Positions 1-5,451 of a DNA stretch of 7,056 nt are shown here, in pieces (position 1 is the stretch's first letter; each line of letters begins with the position of its first letter). Origin of the DNA: Candidatus Hydrogenedentota bacterium (lineage in GTDB: Bacteria; Hydrogenedentota; Hydrogenedentia; Hydrogenedentales; SLHB01); contig PUOI01000496.1 in assembly GCA_003552765.1 (NCBI GenBank), forward strand, positions 1 through 7,056, given 5' to 3'. Both the position numbers and the translations under genes were made by a program. The notes under the pieces are model-generated. The model saw only the letters and a list, made by a program, of their open reading frames with translations, ran no database searches and was not told the DNA's origin.

Positions 1-2
1 GG

Positions 3-74
3 GAGGACCTCACCAACTTCCCCTACCAACCCAGCCATATCGTCGACTCCGTTGCTGAAATCGAACCGAAGTGA
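3..74 (+). CDS. C-terminal end of an unidentified protein (partial)
   Basis: The frame that opens at base 3 runs through the left edge of the window and ends at a TGA at 72-74. It gives 23 residues, beginning EDLTNFPYQPSHIVDS and ending EIEPK. The mix of acidic, aromatic and hydrophobic residues is protein-like. The other two plus frames read as low-complexity serine/proline/threonine text or stop early. No family can be named from so short a tail. It would be the 3' end of a plus-strand gene converging on the minus-strand tRNA. It is only inferred to be coding, because it is short and its start lies outside the window. Confidence 0.4.
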   Translation, partial: EDLTNFPYQPSHIVDSVAEIEPK

Positions 75-153
75 TTCAGGAGGGACCCGTATCGGGGGAG
101 GGGCGCCGGCGGCTCCCAAGGAAGAGGATGGCCATGCCGTGGAGACAGGATTC

Positions 154-202
154 CTCCGCGCGGCGCAATGGCAACCGCCGATCTGGCGGGGCGCATGCGG
201 AG
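154..202. other. Extended GC-rich hairpin between the left gene and the tRNA terminator
   Basis: CTCCGC (154-159) pairs with GCGGAG (197-202). Inside it GCGC (163-166) pairs with GCGC (191-194), and CCGCC (175-179) pairs with GGCGG (185-189) around a 5-nt loop. Together these make one interrupted stem of about 15 pairs. No T-run follows on either strand, so it is not a standard intrinsic terminator. It could be a 3' UTR structure of the left gene or a byproduct of high GC content. Bases 75-153 show no gene. Confidence 0.35.
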
Positions 203-210
203 TAGAGCCC

Positions 211-255
211 CAAAAAAAGGAAAAGGACTTACGGGCGGGCGCGCCGTAAGTCCTT
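211..255 (-). terminator. Intrinsic terminator of the tRNA-Asp unit
   Basis: AAGGACTTACGG (223-234) and CCGTAAGTCCTT (244-255) are perfect 12-bp inverted arms around a 9-nt loop. Read on the minus strand, the stem is followed by TTTTCC and then seven T (complement of 211-224), the classic hairpin plus U-tract. It starts 19 bases beyond the encoded CCA end of the tRNA. The plus-strand side has no T-run after the stem, so termination is directional, serving the tRNA. Confidence 0.88.
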
Positions 256-273
256 ATGTCTCAGTGATTTAGA

Positions 274-351
274 TGGCGGGGACGACCGGACTCGAACCGG
301 CGACCTCTGCCGTGACAGGGCAGCGTTCTAACCAAACTGAACTACGCCCCC
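274..351 (-). tRNA. tRNA-Asp (anticodon GUC)
   Basis: The reverse complement folds into a complete 78-nt cloverleaf. The acceptor arm is GGGGGCG/CGTCCCC with one G-T pair. The D stem is GTTC/GAAC. The anticodon stem is CTGCC/GGCAG with loop CTGTCAC, giving anticodon GTC. The T stem GCCGG/CCGGT carries loop TTCGAGT. The discriminator is G and the CCA end is encoded in the DNA (TGG at 274-276 on plus). G73, G10, the G2-C71 pair, C38 and the GUC anticodon match known aspartyl-tRNA synthetase identity elements, so charging with aspartate is expected. It has its own promoter and terminator and appears to be a single-gene unit, convergent with the partial gene at the left edge and divergent from the spoIID-like gene. 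Confidence 0.97.
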
Positions 352-367
352 GCTGCTATCTGGCCGG

Positions 368-397
368 AATATACCATCTTGGGGCGCCCCAAGTCAA
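368..397 (-). promoter_or_regulatory. Sigma-70-type promoter of tRNA-Asp
   Basis: On the minus strand TTGACT (-35, complement of 392-397) and TATATT (-10, complement of 368-373) are separated by 18 bp; each matches the sigma-70 consensus at five of six positions. The tRNA 5' end lies 16 nt past the -10, leaving a leader of about 10 nt. The bases just after the -10 (CCGGCC) are GC-rich, a known trait of stable-RNA promoters under stringent control. A perfect palindrome occupies most of the spacer (separate entry). Confidence 0.75.
378..393. repeat. Perfect 16-bp palindrome inside the tRNA-Asp promoter
   Basis: CTTGGGGCGCCCCAAG equals its own reverse complement; symmetry breaks on both sides (T at 377 and T at 394). 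It fills the 374-391 spacer of the tRNA promoter except its first four bases and reaches two bases into the -35 element. A dimeric DNA-binding protein sitting here would block RNA polymerase. With no loop it makes a poor RNA hairpin, so a DNA operator is the more natural reading. No known regulator site is recognised in it. Confidence 0.6.
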
Positions 398-543
398 CCC
401 CGAATCAAGCCGGGATTTCGGAAGGAAGAATCTACATTGTTTTTCGGCCGTTTTTTGCGAGTGGAGTTCACGTTCTCCCGCCTGTCTGGCAAAGATGTTA
501 CAATCTTATTTCTGGTCCCATGCCTTGTCAGGGGAGCGTCCGT

Positions 544-572
544 TTGGCATACCGTCCTATGACCGGTAAGAT
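544..572 (+). promoter_or_regulatory. Candidate promoter of the spoIID-anmK pair
   Basis: TTGGCA (544-549, five of six to the -35 consensus) and TAAGAT (567-572, four of six to the -10 consensus) are spaced exactly 17 bp apart. Transcription would start near 579, giving a 5' leader of about 70 nt before the ATG at 649. Another -10-like hexamer, TACAAT at 499-504, has no matching -35. The rest of 398-543 shows no gene. This is consensus matching by eye in a region of unknown sigma usage. Confidence 0.42.
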
Positions 573-586
573 AAGGAGGAGGCGCG

Positions 587-640
587 TTGCGCGCGGACGT
601 TCGAGTTTGTGGGGCGTTTTTGGGTTCATTCAACGAGTAG
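587..640 (+). CDS. Possible 17-aa leader ORF upstream of the spoIID-like gene
   Basis: A near-perfect Shine-Dalgarno run, AAGGAGGAGG (573-582), has no start of the spoIID-like gene at a usable distance. Seven nt after AAGGAGG (573-579) is a TTG (587) opening a 17-codon frame, MRADVRVCGAFLGSFNE, ending in TAG at 638-640, eight nt before the spoIID-like ATG. That spacing would suit translational coupling, useful because the ATG at 649 has only a weak ribosome site (GAGTAGAG). Against it: the start is TTG, the peptide is unremarkable, and the candidate promoter at 544-572 would start transcription inside the Shine-Dalgarno. Treat as tentative. Confidence 0.18.
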   Translation: MRADVRVCGAFLGSFNE

Positions 641-648
641 AGTTCGCT

Positions 649-2322
649 ATGTTGCCGGGAATGTTGTTGAGCCGTACACAGCTCCTTTCGTTTTGCCGCC
701 GGGGGGTGATGTTGGCTGTGGCGCTGGCCGTTGGGCCGGGGTGTCAAGTGGCCCCGGCGCCTGGTCCGGCGCGGCCACCCGAGATCGAACGGCCTTCGCC
801 AAGGGTGGAAGCCCCTCCGGATGACAGGCCGGAGCGGCTTGCGGAGACCGATGTTCGCGTCCTTGTGGTGGAGGACGCGCCGCATGTGGCGATTCACTCC
901 CGCCGGCCGATGAGCTTGCGGCATTCCACGGGGGTCCGGCGGCTTCCGGCGGGCACGTGGACCTTCCGGGTGCTTGAGGCGGCGGCGCCCTCTCGCCGGC
1001 ATCACGTGTTTGTGGAACGGTTCCGCGCCAGGCATCGGGATGAGGCCTACGCGGAAGCCCGGGCGTGGCGCGAACGCGGGTATCCGGCCGAGGTCTTCCC
1101 GATGGGTAGCCATTATGAGACCGAAACCGGGGACTTACTTGACAACCGGCAGTTCTGGGTGGCCGTGGGACGGTTCGGCTCCGAGAGCGAGGCCGTTGCG
1201 CTTCAGCGGCGGCTGGAGCAGCAAGAAGACAAGTGGTCGTGGACGCGGGCCGAACCGGTCGGGCAGGGCCAGCTCCGGGTCGAGGTTATTGGGCCGGGCC
1301 AGGCGCACGCGGGCCGCTTCGAGGGTCCCATGGAGCTTAGCTCGGAGGTCCCCATGGAGTTCGCCCGGATGGAGGGGACGCTTATCGACCCGCGTTTTGA
1401 AACCGCCCGGTTCACGGGCGCGTTGGAGCTGGACCCTAGCTCGCGCGGGGCGTTGGCCGTGTTCGAACGCGTGGGGTTGGAGGCGTATCTCGCCGGGGTC
1501 CTGCCGGCGGAGATGCCGCCGCTTTGGCCAGAGGAGGCGCTGAAGGCGCAGGCCGTGGCGGCGCGCACGGAAGCTTTGGTCAACCGGATCGATAAGCATT
1601 ATTTCGAGGGATACGATTTCTGTACGCGAGAACATTGCCGCATGTACGGCGGTCACGCCGCTTGGCATGCCCGGACGTCGGCGGCCTTGCGGGAAACAGC
1701 GGGTGAGGTGCTGGCGTACGGCGACACGCTTGTCCCCGCTGTCTATAGCGCGAATTGCGGAGGCTGGACGGAGGACAACGACGCCGTGTGGGATGCCGAG
1801 CCGCACCCGGCCTTACGCGGCCGGCCGGACACGCCCTCGGGCAGCCGGGAAGCCGATTCGCCCGCGATGATGGGGGTGCGCGCTTGGCGAGACCACGGCC
1901 CCGATACGTTTTGCAGCGCCGATGAGGCCAACTACCGCTGGACCGAGCATTTCACCCGGGAGCAGCTGACGGAATTGTTGAACAGGACGCGCGACATCGG
2001 AACCATCGCAGAGATTGAACTCGGCGATCGCGGCGTTAGCGGGCGCCATACCGTCATGCGCGTTAGGGGCAGCCGCGGGAGCGCCACGTTTGAGCGAGAG
2101 AGCGCAATACGCCTGGCCTTGGGACGGCTGCCGAGCGCGTTGTTCGACTTTGAAACCGGGCAGGAGGGCGGCCAAACGGTGTTTACCTTTGTAGGGGCGG
2201 GCAGGGGCCACGGCGTGGGGCTGTGTCAGCACGGGGCGCGGGGCCGGGCTCAAGCGGGCGCTTCCTACGAGGACATCCTGGATCACTATTTCATGAACGC
2301 ACGGCTGGAGAGGCTACGTTAG
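649..2322 (+). CDS. SpoIID/LytB-domain peptidoglycan protein with SPOR-like segment, probable lipoprotein
   Basis: This 557-aa protein probably acts on peptidoglycan outside the cytoplasmic membrane. SpoIID-family proteins are lytic transglycosylases on glycan strands stripped of peptides. An N-terminal RR and hydrophobic run (VMLAVALAV) precede a Cys in GPGC, a non-ideal lipobox, then a Pro-rich linker. Residues 118-200 look like a SPOR domain, with two related halves ending in FWVAVGRFGSESEAVAL. The SpoIID domain fills the C-terminal half: AGVLPAEMP (E288 aligns with the catalytic Glu), LKAQAVAART (from about 298), an H317/C325/H329/C330 cluster like the reported SpoIID zinc site, NCGGWTE, and GRGHGVGLCQHG (from 518). 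The frame is open back to 379, but ATG 649 is chosen because it gives the signal peptide and avoids the tRNA promoter; ATG 661 is an alternative. The gene ends one nt before the AnmK-like gene. Since it is not in an endospore cluster, general wall remodelling is likelier than sporulation. Confidence 0.9.
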   Translation: MLPGMLLSRTQLLSFCRRGVMLAVALAVGPGCQVAPAPGPARPPEIERPSPRVEAPPDDRPERLAETDVRVLVVEDAPHVAIHSRRPMSLRHSTGVRRLPAGTWTFRVLEAAAPSRRHHVFVERFRARHRDEAYAEARAWRERGYPAEVFPMGSHYETETGDLLDNRQFWVAVGRFGSESEAVALQRRLEQQEDKWSWTRAEPVGQGQLRVEVIGPGQAHAGRFEGPMELSSEVPMEFARMEGTLIDPRFETARFTGALELDPSSRGALAVFERVGLEAYLAGVLPAEMPPLWPEEALKAQAVAARTEALVNRIDKHYFEGYDFCTREHCRMYGGHAAWHARTSAALRETAGEVLAYGDTLVPAVYSANCGGWTEDNDAVWDAEPHPALRGRPDTPSGSREADSPAMMGVRAWRDHGPDTFCSADEANYRWTEHFTREQLTELLNRTRDIGTIAEIELGDRGVSGRHTVMRVRGSRGSATFERESAIRLALGRLPSALFDFETGQEGGQTVFTFVGAGRGHGVGLCQHGARGRAQAGASYEDILDHYFMNARLERLR

Positions 2323-2323
2323 T

Positions 2324-3487
2324 ATGGACACCGGCGCATTGCGCGGCAAGAAGGAACGTTATGTTATCGGGTTGACCTCCGACGCGGCCTGCCAAGGCGT
2401 GGAGATGGCCTTGGCCCGTATCAAAGGCAGCGGAGCCGATCTCCATCTCAAACTTATCGCGCACGACTTCCTCCCGTATGAGCCCGGCATCCGGACGCGG
2501 CTCACAGGCGTTCGCATAAACGCGCGGGACCTCGCCATTCTCAATTTCGACTTGGCCGAGGTGTTCGCCACGGCCGCCCGGCGGATGATGCGGCAAGCCG
2601 AGGAAGCAAAGGTGGAGCCCGATCTCATCGGGTCGATGGGGCATACGGCGGCGCACGCCCCCATTCGGACCGACAGCCACCCCGGAGAGCTTACCCTGGG
2701 CGAGAGCGCCGTTCTAGCGAGGAGGACCGGTTTGCCCGTGGTGTCGGACTTTCCGCCGCGCGACATGGCCGTGGGCGGACAGGGCGCCCCGTTGGAAGCC
2801 TACGCTGATTGGGTCCTTTTTCGGCGGATCGACCGGAGCGTGCTGAGTCTGCATATCGGCGGATTGAGCCGGATGACCGTGGTGACGCCGTCCACGGACA
2901 ACGTGATGGCGTTTCACGTGGGACCGGGCGCCGCCGCGATGGATGGGGCCGTTCAACTGCTCACGGGCGGAGGCCACCAGGGCGATCCCGAAGGCGCCAT
3001 GGCGTCGCGGGGCGTGGTCATCGACGAATTTCTTGACTTGCTCTTGGAACACCCGTTTCTCAACCGCGTGCCGCCCAAGAGCACTAGCCGGGAGGAGTTT
3101 GGTCCTGACAACTACTTGCGTGAAGCCATATCGGCGCGGAAGGGCTTGAACCATCACATGGACGACTTCAGCGCCACCGTGACCACGGCCGTGGCGTTCA
3201 GCATTATTCGCGCTTACACACGCTTCGTCAAGCCGCATCACACCATCGCGCGGCTCATCCTCAGTGGGCCAGGAACCGCCAACGCGGCGCTTGTGGCGCA
3301 CCTCCGCAATGGCTTGGGCGAACTCGTCTTCCGTAAGAGCGACGACTACGGACTGCCGGGCAAGTCGCTTGCCCCCGTCGCCGCGGCCATCTTGGCCAAC
3401 GAGTACATCTGCGGCGTTTCCGCCAACCTCCCCCATGCCACCGGCGCCCGCCACGCCGTGCGGTTGGGCACGCTCACGCGGCCGTGA
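2324..3487 (+). CDS. Divergent anhydro-N-acetylmuramic acid kinase (AnmK)-like protein
   Basis: AnmK opens 1,6-anhydro-MurNAc and phosphorylates it to MurNAc-6-phosphate in cytoplasmic wall recycling. The 387-aa length and overall order fit: GSMGHTAAHAP (usual GSHGQT), RDMAVGGQGAPL (residues 146-157, with D147 at the catalytic Asp position), HIGGLSR (usual NIGGFSN), HVGPGAAAMD (usual DCGPGN.LMD), PKSTSREEF (251-259), SGPGTAN (usual CGGGAFN) and DDYGLP. The N-terminal nucleotide-binding signature, normally MSGTSLDGVD, reads LTSDAACQGVE at residues 17-27, with the Asp residues replaced by Gln and Glu. Membership of the family is clear; kinase activity is doubtful. The ATG lies one nt after the spoIID-like stop, with GGAGAGG (2306-2312) as ribosome site, so the two are almost certainly co-transcribed. 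The pairing joins an enzyme family that makes anhydro-MurNAc ends with one that uses anhydro-MurNAc. A non-kinase sugar-binding or hydrolytic role is possible. Confidence 0.85.
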   Translation: MDTGALRGKKERYVIGLTSDAACQGVEMALARIKGSGADLHLKLIAHDFLPYEPGIRTRLTGVRINARDLAILNFDLAEVFATAARRMMRQAEEAKVEPDLIGSMGHTAAHAPIRTDSHPGELTLGESAVLARRTGLPVVSDFPPRDMAVGGQGAPLEAYADWVLFRRIDRSVLSLHIGGLSRMTVVTPSTDNVMAFHVGPGAAAMDGAVQLLTGGGHQGDPEGAMASRGVVIDEFLDLLLEHPFLNRVPPKSTSREEFGPDNYLREAISARKGLNHHMDDFSATVTTAVAFSIIRAYTRFVKPHHTIARLILSGPGTANAALVAHLRNGLGELVFRKSDDYGLPGKSLAPVAAAILANEYICGVSANLPHATGARHAVRLGTLTRP

Positions 3488-3873
3488 GTCAGTCCGTTGG
3501 CGATTTTCCCACCTGCTGCGGCACAATATATCTGACCGCGATAACGCCATTTGACCGCCACTGAAATCGCCCCCGGCGCTGGGCAGCGCGGCAACCAGAC
3601 ACGCTGGAGGCGGCTGCTATTGGAAAGGGAGGGAATGCATTTCGGAATGATTTCCGGTGTCAGTATGTTACCATCTAATGAGAAGCACCCGCACGCCTTG
3701 GAGTTCGAAAAGAGGATGTAGTGATGCGGGTGGCTGGTTCAGGGTTGTAGCACGCATTGTATTTTGCGCCGTATTCGCGGTGGTCTTGAGAGAGAAGTGC
3801 GGTGCAGCCGGTACGGGACGCATAAGGCATAAAGCGGCGACTGCAAGTAGGAACGTAAAGGAGTTGGATAGTT
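3488..3873. other. 386-bp spacer between the two gene blocks, no supported gene
   Basis: The spacer holds the repeat cluster at 3499-3571 (separate entry), a small GCGCT/AGCGC hairpin at 3576-3589 without a T-run, and a CGGAA/TTCCG hairpin at 3643-3656. A GTG-started 82-codon frame at 3657-3905 runs into the radical SAM gene and shows no family features. No strong promoter is visible for the downstream genes; the nearest candidate is TTCAGG (3738-3743) with TATTTT (3760-3765) at 16-bp spacing, a weak match. Base composition shifts from GC-rich to mixed across this spacer, which marks the boundary between the cell-wall pair and the radical SAM block. Confidence 0.6.
3499..3571. repeat. Inverted and direct repeats, possible decayed insertion-sequence end
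   Basis: GGCGATTT (3499-3506) and AAATCGCC (3564-3571) are perfect 8-bp inverted arms; allowing one extra T, the match extends by one base. Between them TGACCGC occurs twice in direct orientation (3533-3539 and 3552-3558), 19 bp apart. Clusters of short repeats containing GATTTTCCC and TTGACCGC-like words recall the multi-repeat ends of IS21-family elements, but that is recollection of style, not a match made here. No transposase gene accompanies it. It may instead be a regulatory region. Confidence 0.3.
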
Positions 3874-5289
3874 ATGAAGGTGGTGTTTGTTCTTCCACCG
3901 TTTGATATGTCTCGCTCGCTTGGCTCAAAGAAGCGGATGCAGCGAGGCTTTCTTCCTTCGCTAGGAATTGGGTATGTAGCGGCTTCCGTGGAACGCCATG
4001 GGCATTCGACGGAGCTTATTGACGCTCAAGTGCAGAACCTTGACGTTCAAGAGACGGTAGAGCAAGTGGTGGAGTCGGATCCAGATGTCGCAGCGATCTC
4101 GGCCAAGAGCGTATACGCCCACTCGGCGTATGCCGTTGCGGCACAACTGAAGGAGCGAAACCCAAGCCTTCTTGTTGTCATGGGCGGCCCTCATACCACC
4201 TCCTTCTATAATGATGTGTTGGATGAATGTCCCGCTGTCGATATTGTAATACCTGGGGAAGGGGAAATCGTCTTTGCCGAGTTGGTGGAACGTCTTAGCC
4301 GAAAAGACTCCTATAATGATGTTAAAGGTATTCTTTTCCGGGATAGAGATGGCAATGTAGTAATGACAGAGCGCGCACCTGTAGTAAAGGACCTGGATAC
4401 TCTCCCGCACGTTGCGCGGCATCTCTTTGATCCCTATCCCTACAAACCTTTGGCGAATCAGGTGCGATATGAGCCGGCTACGACCGCGATAACCTCACGC
4501 GGCTGCTCTTGGGGTAAGTGTACATTCTGCTTCCAAGGAGGAGCGTTTTCGCCTGCATATCGGAGACGATCTCCAGATAATGTTATTGAGGAGCTAACAC
4601 ATCTAGTACGCGATCGTGGATGCAGGGAGATAATCTTTTGGGATGATACCTTTGCAGTAAATCCACGTTGGATTGAACGATTCTGCGAGCTTCTTGAACG
4701 AGAGCGGCTGGATATTGCTTGGTCGTGTTACGCTCATATGCGAGCAGTTAAACCAGAGATGCTCAAACGAATGGCGCAGTGTGGTTGCTATAACATATAT
4801 TATGGATTTGAGTCTGGTGTGCAGGAGGTGCTTGATGTAATCAAGAAAGGTACACATCTTCAACAAATCCGTGATGCTGTCAAGTGGACGAAGGACGCTG
4901 GAATCCAGATACGTGGTTCATTCATTCTTGGGTTTCCCACAGAAACGCCCGAGATGACGAAGGAGACGATTGATTTCGCGTGTTCACTTAACGCCGACTG
5001 GATGATGTTTTTCCCATTTCATCTTCAGCGGGGAACGACGATTGAAGATTTGGCGTTCTCCAATGGCCAGATTATGGAGGAACAGAGTAGTGTTCATTTC
5101 CCTTCCTACGTTTCCTCAGCCTACCAAGACAAAGAACAACTTGATCAGATGGTAAGGCTGGCGTATAGGAAGTATTATCTTCGTCCAAGCTTTTGGATGC
5201 TTGCATTGAAGAATATGATAAAGCACCCTGTGACCATCCCAAGGTATATGGAGGCGGTAAAGTTTTGGGTGGACTTGACTAAGAACTGA
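3874..5289 (+). CDS. B12-binding-type radical SAM protein with CX4CX2C cluster motif
   Basis: This 471-aa protein has the two-domain plan of cobalamin-dependent (class B-like) radical SAM enzymes, which often methylate unactivated carbons or phosphorus or rearrange rings. Residues 1-140 form the Rossmann-like cobalamin domain: KVVFVLPPF, SLGIGYVAA, GGPH (104-107) and PGEGE (127-131). There is no DxHxxG, so any cobalamin would bind base-off without a protein His ligand. The radical SAM core starts near residue 205; its [4Fe-4S] Cys are C211, C216 and C219 in GCSWGKCTFC, a CX4CX2C spacing instead of CX3CX2C. GFESG and FILGFPTET are core signatures. The C-terminus (LAYRKYYLRP onward) matches the helical tail of this class. 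AAAGGAG (3857-3863) precedes the ATG by 10 nt. Substrate unknown; a Fe-S protein not using cobalamin is the alternative. Its lower GC than the genes to the left suggests separate ancestry. Confidence 0.88.
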   Translation: MKVVFVLPPFDMSRSLGSKKRMQRGFLPSLGIGYVAASVERHGHSTELIDAQVQNLDVQETVEQVVESDPDVAAISAKSVYAHSAYAVAAQLKERNPSLLVVMGGPHTTSFYNDVLDECPAVDIVIPGEGEIVFAELVERLSRKDSYNDVKGILFRDRDGNVVMTERAPVVKDLDTLPHVARHLFDPYPYKPLANQVRYEPATTAITSRGCSWGKCTFCFQGGAFSPAYRRRSPDNVIEELTHLVRDRGCREIIFWDDTFAVNPRWIERFCELLERERLDIAWSCYAHMRAVKPEMLKRMAQCGCYNIYYGFESGVQEVLDVIKKGTHLQQIRDAVKWTKDAGIQIRGSFILGFPTETPEMTKETIDFACSLNADWMMFFPFHLQRGTTIEDLAFSNGQIMEEQSSVHFPSYVSSAYQDKEQLDQMVRLAYRKYYLRPSFWMLALKNMIKHPVTIPRYMEAVKFWVDLTKN

Positions 5290-5451
5290 GCCTAGCAAGA
5301 AGGAGTTGTGCAGGCTACCTAAGACTAGGACTATATGGCTAATACGTAGTGCTTTCATGTCCTGTGCTGGGTTATTCTGCCTCTTTGAACTACATCTAGA
5401 CTGCGGCGGATAGCGGACATCCATCGGGCGCAAGAGAAAGGATATGTCATT
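5290..5451. other. 162-bp spacer between the radical SAM genes
   Basis: No ORF, tRNA or T-tailed hairpin is visible. GAAGGAG at 5300-5306 resembles a ribosome site, but the starts after it run only a few codons before a stop. AAAGGAT (5436-5442) serves the next gene. A spacer this long leaves room for a promoter, yet no convincing -35/-10 pair was found, so read-through from the first radical SAM gene is the simplest view. Confidence 0.5.

Noticed and set aside
274..351. tRNA-Asp as the attachment site of an integrated element
   Set aside because: No integrase gene and no duplicated tRNA 3' end was found in the window. The compositionally different block is about 3 kb away, on the 5' side of the tRNA.
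379..648. N-terminal extension of the spoIID-like frame back to 379
   Set aside because: The frame is open, but this stretch contains the palindrome and upstream part of the tRNA-Asp promoter, encodes no recognisable domain and would bury the signal peptide internally.
394..1113. 239-codon minus-strand ORF
   Set aside because: It lies opposite the spoIID-like gene, is very rich in Arg, Pro and His as expected of an antisense GC-rich frame, and has no family motifs.
2714..3550. 278-codon minus-strand ORF
   Set aside because: It is the antisense shadow of the AnmK-like gene, whose plus-strand frame carries clear family motifs.
3576..3589. GCGCT/AGCGC hairpin as terminator of the spoIID-anmK pair
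   Set aside because: The stem has only 5 bp and no T-run follows on either strand.
3657..3905. 82-codon ORF overlapping the start of the first radical SAM gene
   Set aside because: It has a GTG start without a ribosome site, unremarkable composition and overlaps the well-supported radical SAM start. It is probably chance.
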